A DNA stretch of 64,000 nucleotides, taken from the NCBI RefSeq assembly GCF_900129545.1, contig NZ_FQWB01000002.1:62001-126000 (forward strand), written 5' to 3'. The notes under the pieces were generated by a model that was not told the DNA's origin, searched no databases, and worked only from the letters and a program-made list of their open reading frames with translations. Positions 44,601-52,010 of this stretch are shown here, piece after piece. Positions within the stretch are counted from its first letter, which is position 1, and the number at the start of each line of letters is the position of its first letter. This DNA is from Flavobacterium fluvii (GTDB lineage: Bacteria > Bacteroidota > Bacteroidia > Flavobacteriales > Flavobacteriaceae). A program made the translations under genes and the position numbers.

Positions 44601-45117
44601 GTGCTTGAACCGTCTATTTGATGAACCGAATGCTGTTTTCAACGAGAAAATGTTGAAACCCGAACTCCAAGGAATCGAAGATTACGTGGATGGAATTGCC
44701 AATATTGTCGAAGCCCAACAAAAAGTGGCCTTGAGTTATTTTGAAGACGGAAGCATCGAGGCTGCCATTCCACCATTGAAAATATTGTTGCACATAATGG
44801 CTTACGGGACTTATGAAGGCAAAGAGATGAGCGATGCCGGATTGAGAAGTTATTTCGAAAGAGAGTACGTAATCAACAGCGATTGGTACAAAGAGCGATT
44901 GAAATTGAAGCAACAAAAAGACATCAATTTCTACACCAATCAAATCAGCTATTTGGAGCGTTTTATTTCCAATGCCGAAAATAACTTGTTGGTTGCAGAA
45001 ATGGATTTGAACACGCGCTTGCAAAACGTGAAAAATATGCTGGAAGTGGCCAGTTCACCCGACTATATCAACAGTTTGGTGGGAACCATCGGAGCCGATC
45101 CATTGTATAGAAAATAA
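41638..45117 (+). CDS. Large conserved protein, possible PPi-type phosphoenolpyruvate carboxykinase
   Basis: 1159 residues (about 130 kDa), soluble, no signal peptide. Conserved-looking stretches include TGHTGCVILAPQL (267-279), HSGGAIAYPRGVMGDIVDG (364-382), CTVSGGGKSEISKSM (492-506), LPGRRNNPID (831-840) and TGKSPSTTGAGSEGALTKGP (871-890). The Gly/Ser/Lys loops look like phosphate-binding sites of an enzyme acting on phospho-compounds. The size and single-chain form match the PPi-dependent PEP carboxykinases described from Entamoeba and Propionibacterium, whose relatives occur in Bacteroidota. I assign this by size and general look, not by a checked alignment, so it is a hypothesis. The gene is monocistronic with its own terminator. 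Confidence 0.5.
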   Translation: MSTEINPNQEPIKQSRKDTVQYINLQLASLGQPIYQDDENAAEQFCNPKFQALTNGLIKSFREKSRLLSNHLSPADTRIQNFLNDYLKELKFDKPYVLPNDTLVLTQSGHARELSLPPNGKTFKGQDVTSYRIKQGILNNPTNDKRTTVGTFHIVEGNLPVPLDKKEVPKIAFAHFLNAAFSPPEELKIVPFTSNQSAKAKLIVSLLMRPMVCPEVKGVVSKKSMEVRFFAPGSLVSNLDFVENIFGNAGDPYLAQNDAALDTEHWTGHTGCVILAPQLRLLKKKDIGLPHFDNATDRQKSEGMCWKDENELYNNGGAFKVTCRDDRGVVVTIIADNYYGYSKKEIKTQISYSANLFGLVEEEHSGGAIAYPRGVMGDIVDGSTFSGKFGNQYNFEEVKTFLGDRIDVKQGNYAVDKKYPNLVYIPENAHINTNTNSITWNYDNAEQKLILSPNKTYVHPTGNKFKLEKHNAIALWRIVNTSPEGVFCHKPCTVSGGGKSEISKSMQNAITYNAFNILDIDEDFKKADEIIEYNYSNRWKKRDASLPPSRTFLDERRTLGSAVKLLTPSEENSDEFNAFIKNIPVHIRSLVLFVKRLYRQDHAALNWKDCMSVEIINGKNGTGLQYNNTPVVGSYVRIGFNQKGVWLLNKLRSDFSACQKIQMEDDISASITLPRAQFKNLNPEYTNPSLKVVANCESHLFQRPDEAIIRGYDKGAEKDIVSDNVFLTNYELLTKKDAIEIFEDTINYDKYTQPVKDLILSIVNSPNEEEYFSLPSHTRIVDGEPTKNPRYLEPNIFIDETEASYLGEVGVRLYRKIKSEDPVINVVNAVLPGRRNNPIDKKAGIRPLAVYNPIHYQETPELFMDFICSLTGKSPSTTGAGSEGALTKGPFNMMTPTSDLNNALLSHILTESNAFSTAAGYVGGENKVDHDISLLIPEIWARLNAKDRDPKVLIANGSLEKLEDFEYQGKKVLASRLGYRITSTFSLLCLNRLFDEPNAVFNEKMLKPELQGIEDYVDGIANIVEAQQKVALSYFEDGSIEAAIPPLKILLHIMAYGTYEGKEMSDAGLRSYFEREYVINSDWYKERLKLKQQKDINFYTNQISYLERFISNAENNLLVAEMDLNTRLQNVKNMLEVASSPDYINSLVGTIGADPLYRK

Positions 45118-45142
45118 TCCGAAAGGATTTTAATTTAAAAAT

Positions 45143-45173
45143 CGTCCAAGAAGTGATTCTTGGACGTTTTTTT
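45143..45173 (+). terminator. Terminator after the large gene
   Basis: CGTCCAAGAA (45143-45152) pairs with TTCTTGGACG (45157-45166) around GTGA, followed by T7; 26 bases past the stop. Confidence 0.9.
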
Positions 45174-45260
45174 GTTTTTGGAATAATGGTAAAATCCTTT
45201 GCCTGACGGCTAAAAGTGAATTTTTACTATCTGTGTTCCGTAAATTTGGCGTGCATCCGA

Positions 45261-45938
45261 TTAAGGATCTATGTTGACTTTCAAACCTATGGAAACGAGA
45301 GTTTCATCTTGTAAAAAATAGGAGTCCGTCAGATTTTCGCTGAGTTGAAGTTGGATGAATAATTTAACATTCTCAAGGCCTGCTTGCAGTGTTAAGGCGG
45401 GTTCGATTAACCAATAGGAATTATTGGCTTTCAAGTATTCAACGTCATAATAATTTCCGTTAACAGAATTGTAATTTAGGTTGGCCAATCTTCCAGATAA
45501 AGAAGCGATAAAGTATTTGCTGGTAAAACTGATAGAGGGTTGTGCGCCAATACGGAAGAAATTGGCATTAATGTTAGTACCGTCCTCTTCATATTTTAAA
45601 CCACCAAAGGCCAATAGTCCATAAGTTTCAAAAACAACGTGTTCTGATAATTTTTTGTAATAACCAGGGCCAAATTCCACAAAATAACCAGAACCATTTG
45701 AGCTGCCTTCCGAAGATTTCACCCTGTCGGCATTCAGTTGCAAGGCAATTTTGTCGGTCAATCCATACGCACCTTGAAATTCAAATCCGTCGGTGCTTTC
45801 CGAAGCGTTGAGGCCAAGAGTTAAATTGGTTTGGCCTTTTTCTTTTATTACGGGCACATTTTGGGTATTCGGCACATAATAAACAGGGGCACATCCAATT
45901 AATGTGGCACAAATTGAAAGGATAATTATATTTTTCAT
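45261..45938 (-). CDS. Outer-membrane beta-barrel lipoprotein of unknown function
   Basis: 225 residues from the ATG at 45938, giving MKNIIILSICATLIGCAPVYY with a lipobox (LIGC). The frame extends 7 codons further but that would spoil the signal. The mature part is beta-rich with repeated amphipathic strands (GQTNLTLGLNASES, YGLTDKIALQLNADR, YFVEFGPGYYKKL) resembling small 8-strand porin-like domains, ending in SIGLKVNIDP. Possibly an outer-membrane stress or surface protein. A TAACTTTG box lies at 45962-45969 on the minus strand. Confidence 0.8.
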   Translation of the reverse strand: MKNIIILSICATLIGCAPVYYVPNTQNVPVIKEKGQTNLTLGLNASESTDGFEFQGAYGLTDKIALQLNADRVKSSEGSSNGSGYFVEFGPGYYKKLSEHVVFETYGLLAFGGLKYEEDGTNINANFFRIGAQPSISFTSKYFIASLSGRLANLNYNSVNGNYYDVEYLKANNSYWLIEPALTLQAGLENVKLFIQLQLSENLTDSYFLQDETLVSIGLKVNIDP

Positions 45939-45959
45939 GGCTAAAAGTTTTAAATTCAT

Positions 45960-46263
45960 TTCAAAGTTAGAATGATGAATAAAAACTAATATCCAAGATT
46001 ATGTAAATGAGGGAAATCCGGACAAATTGGATAAATCCGGATAATTTTAAATTTCTTTAAAAAACAGAAAGCTACAACTTTTTAGGGCTGTAGCTTGTGT
46101 TTGTGGTCACAGAATGCAATTTGCTCTTCGAAGTCTCCCGACTTTGTAGCTACAACAATTTGCAATTATTACAATTCTAAATAAACTTAGAGAATTGTAA
46201 AAACATATAGGAATGGGTGCGAAGTCGAGAGATTTTGCTCAGCTGGGTTAGGATGATTAAAGT
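45960..46263. other. Repeat-bearing intergenic region before fic
   Basis: 304 bases with a hairpin AAGCTACA/TGTAGCTT (46069-46096) and two copies of the palindromic repeat unit described at 46096-46247. No coding signal. Confidence 0.6.
46096..46247. repeat. Palindromic repeat units, copies 1 and 2
   Basis: Copy 1 has GTTTGTGGTCACAGAATGCA followed by AAGTCTCCCGACTT (46131-46144). Copy 2 has GGAATGGGTGCGAAGTCG and CAGCTGG (46211-46245) with a degenerate palindrome. Copies 3 and 4 lie at 47325-47363 and 47897-47983. Confidence 0.75.
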
Positions 46264-47229
46264 TTACTTTACACTATATTTTGTTTTGTTTTGAGTTCCA
46301 CTGCTTTCAAAAAGTTGTAATTCAACTCCTTTTTTTAAATCTCTGCTGGCGGTTGCCGAAGACAAATCCTTGAAAGTATTCATGTAATCTTTTCGAGTAA
46401 ATTCTTTGATGCCAAGTTTTAAAAAATAATCCAGTCTGTCGATGTCTTTCAAAATTCTATTGTTGTAATTCAGTAAATTGCCCAATGATTTATCAATTAC
46501 CTCCAACATATATTCAATAAATAAAGTTGATTTTCCCGATTTGTCGCTCATCGCCAAGGCTTGGTAATATTCATTCTGTGTTTGGCTAATCAAGGTTTCA
46601 AATGGTAAAAATTCAAAAACGGGATATTCGGACATTAAAATTAAAGTCTGCCACAGTCTTCCCATTCTGCCGTTTCCGTCGAGAAAAGGATGAATAAATT
46701 CCATTTCATAATGAAAAACACAACTTTTTATTAAAGTGAGTTCTTCGGAATCTTTCACATATTCAAATAAATCCTTCATCAAATACGGAACATTTTCATA
46801 CGGAGGTGCAATGTGTTCCACTTTCGAACCTTTCATTATTCCGACACCTTGCTTCCTATATTTTCCGGCACTTTCAATTAGACCTTGCATCAATTCCTGA
46901 TGCGCTTTCAAGAAACTTTTATCCGAATCCAATTTATAATCTTCCAGCTTTTCATAAACTCGGATGGCGTTTAGTACTTCCAATACTTCCTTTTCGGGAC
47001 CAATTACTCTTTTGTTTTCAATTAAGGCGGTAATTTGTTCCTCGGTCAATGTGTTTCCTTCAATCTGCAAAGACGAATGGATGGTTTTGATTCGGTTTTG
47101 TTTTCTTAATTGAGGCGATTGTTTGGTCAGATAATTGGCATTGACTTCTCCAATTTTTTCAGAAATGGCAGTAATCAATTTTAATATTTTGGGACTAATG
47201 TCGTAAGGCGGCTTCATTGATAGTGTCAT
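46264..47229 (-). CDS. Fic family protein (class II, self-inhibited)
   Basis: 321 residues. The Fic core HPFLDGNGRMGR (180-191) is intact, with catalytic His180, Asp184 and the phosphate-binding GNGR; it predicts transfer of AMP or another nucleotide to a protein hydroxyl. Upstream of it, S53-L-Q-I-E57-G58 is the (S/T)xxxE(G/N) inhibitory helix, marking a class II Fic in which Glu57 blocks the site from within the same chain. The N-terminal Fic_N-type region and C-terminal winged-helix-like segment (LGIKEFTRKDYMNTFKDLSSA) fit the common 320-370 residue architecture. The gene lies between repeat-unit copies. Start is the ATG at 47229 or, four codons later, 47217. Confidence 0.92.
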   Translation of the reverse strand: MTLSMKPPYDISPKILKLITAISEKIGEVNANYLTKQSPQLRKQNRIKTIHSSLQIEGNTLTEEQITALIENKRVIGPEKEVLEVLNAIRVYEKLEDYKLDSDKSFLKAHQELMQGLIESAGKYRKQGVGIMKGSKVEHIAPPYENVPYLMKDLFEYVKDSEELTLIKSCVFHYEMEFIHPFLDGNGRMGRLWQTLILMSEYPVFEFLPFETLISQTQNEYYQALAMSDKSGKSTLFIEYMLEVIDKSLGNLLNYNNRILKDIDRLDYFLKLGIKEFTRKDYMNTFKDLSSATASRDLKKGVELQLFESSGTQNKTKYSVK

Positions 47230-47324
47230 TTGATAGTATCAAAAGTAGGTTTTTTATTTGAAATGGCAATTGTTTGGGAGTATTGTTAGTTAATAACAAT
47301 TTCTAAAAAGTTGTTATGGAACAT

Positions 47325-47363
47325 CGGAATGGGTACGAAGTCGGGAGACTTCGCACAGCTGGA
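47325..47363. repeat. Palindromic repeat unit, copy 3
   Basis: GGAATGGGTACGAAGTCGGG leads into the perfect hairpin CGAAGTC-GGGA-GACTTCG (47336-47353) and ends CAGCTGG, matching copy 2. Confidence 0.75.
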
Positions 47364-47366
47364 TTT

Positions 47367-47867
47367 TTATTGAGGTTTATCTCTTCCAACAAATTTTTCT
47401 TTTCCCAAAAGGAAGTTGATGGCTCTTGCAATATTTCTGTCAAGAGTTTCTTTGGTTTTCAATCTGGCCAAATAACGCACAATTTCATTTTTGCGGGAAG
47501 CAGACAATTGTTCGAAAACCAGATTGGCTTCCTGGTTTGCTGCCAAAGCTTTTGCAAAATCATCCGGCATCTCGATGGCGCGGCTTTCGGGGTCGAATGT
47601 AATGGTAAGTGTCACGATTTCTCCAATTCGTTTTGGCGAATTCTTCAGCATGATGGTATTGATGTAAAGACGCCATTCGCCACTATAACGAACCAACGTT
47701 TGTCGATATGGATTATCATTGATGGTGCCTTTTATGGGAATGAATCCTTTGTCTTTTCCGGCTTGCTTAAAAATGATTTGAAGAATGGCATCAGGAACAA
47801 AAACAAAAGGATTTATTCCGATGATTTCGATTTTGGCTTCGAATTGTGGAGTCTCGTTTTGTTCCAT
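47367..47867 (-). CDS. DUF1905 / YdeI (OmdA)-type protein
   Basis: 166 residues in two parts. The N-terminal about 95 form a DUF1905 beta-barrel-like domain (FEAKIEIIG, PIKGTINDNPYRQTLVRYSG, IGEIVTLTITFDPESR) and the C-terminal part is a YdeI/OmpD-associated helical module (MPDDFAKALAANQEANLVFEQ, SRKNEIVRYLARLKTKETLDRNI). Such proteins are described as bacteriocin-protection proteins by homology, but no mechanism is known. It sits directly between repeat copies 3 and 4. Confidence 0.85.
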   Translation of the reverse strand: MEQNETPQFEAKIEIIGINPFVFVPDAILQIIFKQAGKDKGFIPIKGTINDNPYRQTLVRYSGEWRLYINTIMLKNSPKRIGEIVTLTITFDPESRAIEMPDDFAKALAANQEANLVFEQLSASRKNEIVRYLARLKTKETLDRNIARAINFLLGKEKFVGRDKPQ

Positions 47868-47896
47868 TTTTAGCTTTGTGATGTAGTTCTTTACTG

Positions 47897-47983
47897 CTCT
47901 CGTTTGTGGGCACAGAATGCAATTCTGCGCTAACGCCGTGAAGAGATATCTGCGCGGTTGGGGACGAAGTCGGGTGACTTCGT
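47897..47983. repeat. Palindromic repeat unit, copy 4
   Basis: Starts GTTTGTGGGCACAGAATGCA (as in copy 1), contains ATCTGCGCGGTTGGGG (similar word at 7814-7829) and ends in the hairpin ACGAAGTC-GGGT-GACTTCGT (47964-47983). Confidence 0.75.
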
Positions 47984-48041
47984 ACAGTAAATCTCTGCTT
48001 GTCTGGGTGGCTATTATATATATGATCTGTCGCGATAGTTT

Positions 48042-49634
48042 TTATTCTAATTTAGGCAAATAATTTTTAAGTGCTGTAATAATTTCGTTTTGTTGATTAC
48101 CTTTCAAAAGGCGAACCAATAGTTTACCATACTCGCCATTAGTTAAGCCAAAAATGCTCGAAATTCGGTTTGGTAGAGATTTTCTATTGTATAATAAAAG
48201 TAATTGTTCTATATCTCTATTGTCTATTGCGGATTGATATTGTACTCTAGCTGTTTCATATGCAAGAGGAATATTTATTCTGCCAATCGTTGTGTTAAAT
48301 CCGTCTACTAATCCTTGTTCTGAGTTTGATTCTTTTGAAAAAGCTCCCAGTTTATACTCGATTATTTTTTCGGCTTTTGAAGATACTTGCGTGTTAAATT
48401 CAGTAGATAGTGCATCAATAAGGAAGTTAATTACTTCATTAACTTTAATATCTGCATCTAAATGTAGATGGTTAGATATTATTCTTATAAGCGGCTCAAT
48501 ACAAAAGAGGTTTTCAACTTCTGCAACAGAAATAGTAAAAATACCATGCTTCCTAAGGATTGTAATTTCTTCTTGTTCTTTATAGTCACTATCGATGATG
48601 CCAAATGCTGTTAAATGGTGTAATTCAGTATTCTCCCTAAACGCTTTTGTTGCCTCTATAACTTTTGAACCACCACCTCTTGAAATAATATGGAAATTTG
48701 GATAAACTAATTGATAAATGGTTGAATCTAATTTTCCCATTTCCCCTTCGCAAAAAATTACATTTTTTCTATTTCCTATGATTTCCAACATTAAACTTTC
48801 AGGTATATTATCATCTGAAGGGATTTCTTGCCATAACCAGCGGTTTTTACCATTATATTCTTTTATCCAGAATTTGGAAGCATCTGTTCTTGAAGTTGCA
48901 AATTCTAAGTCATGTGTGATATATATAATTAGTTTGTCCTGTGACAATTCTTCTATTTTATTCCATAGTTTGTCAACGAGTGATTTATGTATATGAATTT
49001 CGGGTTCATCTACAATTATTATAGAATTAGAAGGAGCACATAGGCATTGACCTATTAAGTAAAGAATCACTCTTTCTCCATCACTCATATCTTTTCCGTG
49101 ATAGTTATCGCCACTCGAAGTAGAAACGGTTATTTTACCATCATTAAAGGATATGTTTCTATGTGGTAAAAGACTATTCCAAATCTTAATAATTATATCA
49201 ATTGGGGAGTTTGGTACGGAAATATATGTCTGAGTCTGTCTTGTTTGCTGTGTATGTATCCTATCTCTTTCAGATGATTTAGCAAATAAAAGTGAAAGTA
49301 ATTTTTCGTAATCATTCAGTAAAAAAGTAGCTGGGTCTTTCCCCCATCTGAATGTTGTTTTATATTGTAGGGTAGGATAATCAGCATTTCCAAATTTCAA
49401 GGCGTTTTCAGCCTGCTCCAAATTCTTGATTGGAGCAAATTCGGGAATATTTAAAGCTTTTTGTGCACTGATTCGATGAACATTCATATTAGACGAAACT
49501 AATTGTTCAACATATACTCCAAACCTAGTCTTTCCGGCGCCATTTGCTCCGATTAAAACAATGTTGCTTTCTGTTTGAATTACTTCTTGACCACTGGTTC
49601 CATCTTTTTTAGGAAAAATTATATTATAACTCAT
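48042..49634 (-). CDS. AAA ATPase fused to a TOPRIM/DUF4435-like domain (PARIS- or OLD-like)
   Basis: 530 residues. ABC-type ATPase: Walker A GANGAGKT (29-36), signature MSDGER (183-188), Walker B IIIVDEPEIH (205-214), H-loop YITHDLE. The coiled-coil insertion is short, unlike SMC proteins. From about 290 a TOPRIM/DUF4435-like domain follows: VIFCEGE (292-298) with the metal glutamates, GIIDSDY (345-351) with the DxD, and VAEVENLFCIEP (370-381), a DUF4435-like signature. In PARIS, AriA (ATPase) and AriB (DUF4435 nuclease) are separate or fused; OLD nucleases have the same order. Either way a phage-defence role is likely. The gene is AT-rich and lies next to the repeat cluster and fic. Confidence 0.7.
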   Translation of the reverse strand: MSYNIIFPKKDGTSGQEVIQTESNIVLIGANGAGKTRFGVYVEQLVSSNMNVHRISAQKALNIPEFAPIKNLEQAENALKFGNADYPTLQYKTTFRWGKDPATFLLNDYEKLLSLLFAKSSERDRIHTQQTRQTQTYISVPNSPIDIIIKIWNSLLPHRNISFNDGKITVSTSSGDNYHGKDMSDGERVILYLIGQCLCAPSNSIIIVDEPEIHIHKSLVDKLWNKIEELSQDKLIIYITHDLEFATSRTDASKFWIKEYNGKNRWLWQEIPSDDNIPESLMLEIIGNRKNVIFCEGEMGKLDSTIYQLVYPNFHIISRGGGSKVIEATKAFRENTELHHLTAFGIIDSDYKEQEEITILRKHGIFTISVAEVENLFCIEPLIRIISNHLHLDADIKVNEVINFLIDALSTEFNTQVSSKAEKIIEYKLGAFSKESNSEQGLVDGFNTTIGRINIPLAYETARVQYQSAIDNRDIEQLLLLYNRKSLPNRISSIFGLTNGEYGKLLVRLLKGNQQNEIITALKNYLPKLE

Positions 49635-49813
49635 ATTTTTTAATAATTCCCATCTATCATAATATTTAGGATGGTTTGGTCAAACAAACGTTACTTTTCT
49701 TTTGCTAAAATAGCAATAAAAGATTACAAATCATTGTACTAACTATTATATTTTTATAAAACAACAACCCCAACAATTTCAGTATTACTACTAAAAGTGT
49801 TGGGGTATTTTTG

Positions 49814-49883
49814 TGTCATTTCGACGAAGGAGAAATCACATATAGAGAGCAACTAATGAGATTTCTCCTTCGTCGAAATGACA
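49814..49883. repeat. Perfect 24-bp inverted repeat (TGTCATTTCGACGAAGG)
   Basis: Arms 49814-49837 and 49860-49883 are perfect complements around a 22-base loop. The word is a widespread intergenic element in flavobacteria. It lies between the ATPase and the 3' end of the ABC-F gene and could act as a terminator. Confidence 0.8.
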
Positions 49884-49896
49884 AATGGTATGCTTT

Positions 49897-51759
49897 TTAT
49901 CCTTCTATTTTTGCACTCAGCTCAAACCATCTCTCTTCTTTTTCTTCTATTTTTTTAATGATATTTTCCAGTTCTTTGGCTTTGGCAGCAATATCGGCGT
50001 CGGCTACTTTTCCGTCAGAAAAGAGTTGTTCAATTTTGGCTTTGTTGCTTTCTAAATCCTTGATTTCTTTCTCGATTTTCTGGAATTCTTTTTGCTCGTT
50101 GAAAGTCAGGTTTCCAGTTGGATTGTTTTGTTTCCAGTCTTTCTTTTCTGCTTTGTTGTCTTCTTTTTGGGCAACATCGGCACTGTCTTCGTAAGACCTG
50201 AAATCAGAGTAATTACCGGGGAAAGTTTCAATTTCGCCCTGACCCCTGAAAACAAATAATTGATCCACGATTTTGTCCATAAAATAACGGTCGTGCGACA
50301 CCACAAGCAAACAACCCGGATAATCCATCAAGAAACTTTCGAGTACATTCAAGGTCACGATATCCAAATCATTCGTGGGCTCATCCAGAATCAGGAAGTT
50401 CGGGTTTTGGATTAAAACGGTACATAAATACAATCGTTTCAACTCGCCACCGCTCAATTTTTCTACATAATCGTATTGTTTTTTGGAGTCAAAAAGAAAA
50501 CGTTCCAGCAATTGTGAAGCAGAAATCAATCTGCCTTTTGTCAACGGAATGAATTCCCCATATTCCTTGATTACGTCAATCACGCGCTGTCCCGGTTTTG
50601 GGTTGATTCCGCTTTGGGTATAATATCCGACTTTTATAGTTTCGCCAATAACTACTTTTCCAGAATCCAAAGGAATGGTTCCTGTCAACAAATTCAAGAA
50701 AGTCGATTTTCCGGTTCCGTTTTTTCCAATGATTCCGATGCGTTCGCCACGTTGAAAATCAAAGCTGAAATTATCCAAAATTACGTGATCCTTGAATTTC
50801 TTGGAAATCTTGTGAAGCTCGATAATCTTGCTTCCCATTCGTTCCATGTTGATTTCAAGTTCGACCTTGTTCTCCCGACGGCGACTTTGTGCTTTTTCCT
50901 TAATCACGTAAAAATCATCCTGACGCGATTTCGATTTGGTCGTTCTCGCTTTCGGTTGGCGACGCATCCATTCCAATTCTTTTACAAACAAGTTTTGGGC
51001 TTTGTCCACACTCGAATTTTCGGAGGCGATTCGCTCTTCTTTTTTCTCTAAATAATAGGAATAGTTTCCTTTGTATTGGTATATTTTTCCGTTGTCCAAT
51101 TCGATGATTTCGTTGCAAACACGTTCCAAAAAGAAACGGTCGTGCGTCACCATAAACAACGTGATGTTTTCTTTGGCAAAATAACTTTCCAACCATTCGA
51201 TCATCTCCAAGTCCAGGTGATTTGTGGGCTCATCCAGAATCAACAAGTCGGGACGGTTAATCAAAATGATGGCCAGCGACAAACGTTTTTTCTGTCCACC
51301 CGAAAGGTTTTTTACTTTCAGTTTGAAATCTTCCAATTTCAATTTGAACAAAATTTGCTTGTATTGGGTTTCAAAATCCCAGGCATTGTGCTGGTCCATT
51401 CCATCAAAAGCTTTTTGGTAAGCTTCTTCATCTTCCGGATTTTCCAATGCTTTTTCGTAGGCCTGAATCACTTTCAAAGTTTCATTGTCCGAAGCGAAAA
51501 TACTTTCTTCAATCGTCAATTCGTCCTGCAATTTATTGTCTTGCGAAAGAAATGCCATTCTAATGCTTTTGCGAAGCACGACTTGTCCAGTATCAGGTTC
51601 GTCAAAACCATTGATGATGTTCATAATGGTGGTTTTTCCGGAACCATTTTTGGCTATAAAAGCAATTTTTTGGTCTTTGTTGATTCCGAAGGATATGTCT
51701 TTAAAAAGCGTGCGCTCTCCAAAAGATTTTGAGATATTTTCGACTGATAAGTAATTCAC
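49897..51759 (-). CDS. ABC-F family ATPase (Uup-type)
   Basis: 620 residues from a GTG at 51759 (VNYLSVENISKSFGERTLF). The frame runs further to 51885, but the extra 42 codons look like intergenic repeat DNA. Two ATP-binding cassettes: first Walker A AKNGSGKT, signature NLSGGQKKRLSLA, Walker B LLILDEPTNHLD; second Walker A GKNGTGKS, signature KLSGGELKRLYL, Walker B FLILDEPTNDLD. A charged linker (RRQPKARTTKSKSRQDD) joins them, and a C-terminal coiled coil (QKEFQKIEKEIKDLESNKAK) is as in Uup. ABC-F proteins work on ribosomes or, for Uup, affect transposon excision and ribosome assembly. No membrane domains. Confidence 0.9.
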   Translation of the reverse strand: MNYLSVENISKSFGERTLFKDISFGINKDQKIAFIAKNGSGKTTIMNIINGFDEPDTGQVVLRKSIRMAFLSQDNKLQDELTIEESIFASDNETLKVIQAYEKALENPEDEEAYQKAFDGMDQHNAWDFETQYKQILFKLKLEDFKLKVKNLSGGQKKRLSLAIILINRPDLLILDEPTNHLDLEMIEWLESYFAKENITLFMVTHDRFFLERVCNEIIELDNGKIYQYKGNYSYYLEKKEERIASENSSVDKAQNLFVKELEWMRRQPKARTTKSKSRQDDFYVIKEKAQSRRRENKVELEINMERMGSKIIELHKISKKFKDHVILDNFSFDFQRGERIGIIGKNGTGKSTFLNLLTGTIPLDSGKVVIGETIKVGYYTQSGINPKPGQRVIDVIKEYGEFIPLTKGRLISASQLLERFLFDSKKQYDYVEKLSGGELKRLYLCTVLIQNPNFLILDEPTNDLDIVTLNVLESFLMDYPGCLLVVSHDRYFMDKIVDQLFVFRGQGEIETFPGNYSDFRSYEDSADVAQKEDNKAEKKDWKQNNPTGNLTFNEQKEFQKIEKEIKDLESNKAKIEQLFSDGKVADADIAAKAKELENIIKKIEEKEERWFELSAKIEG

Positions 51760-51858
51760 AAGTGTAGTTTTTTTGCAAAAGTAAGCTTTTATAACACTAT
51801 TAACGAAATAGTTTATTTTGAAACGGAATTGGGTTTGTAAAAAAGCAGATTTATTTTG

Positions 51859-51990
51859 TGAACCATATAAGGCATATAAGGTCATTCAGGTTCTGGTTGA
51901 ATCTTTATAAGATGCTTATTCACCCTGTTTCCATATGTTGAAAATAATTGCACCCAGCGGGTTACTTATATAATTTTAAGGCGTAAATTT
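51859..51990. repeat. CATATAAGG-type words before GH130
   Basis: ACCATATAAGGCATATAAGG followed by TCATTCAGGTTCTGG, the same words as at 11042-11080 in slightly different arrangement. Confidence 0.6.
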
Positions 51991-52010
51991 ATTTGATTAA
52001 AAAACTTGTT

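Noticed and set aside
49814-49883. Insertion-sequence ends
   Set aside because: The perfect 24-bp inverted repeat encloses only 22 bases, with no transposase; it is a hairpin element rather than an IS.
51760-51885. N-terminal extension of the ABC-F frame
   Set aside because: Encodes intergenic repeat words; the family N terminus begins at the GTG at 51759.
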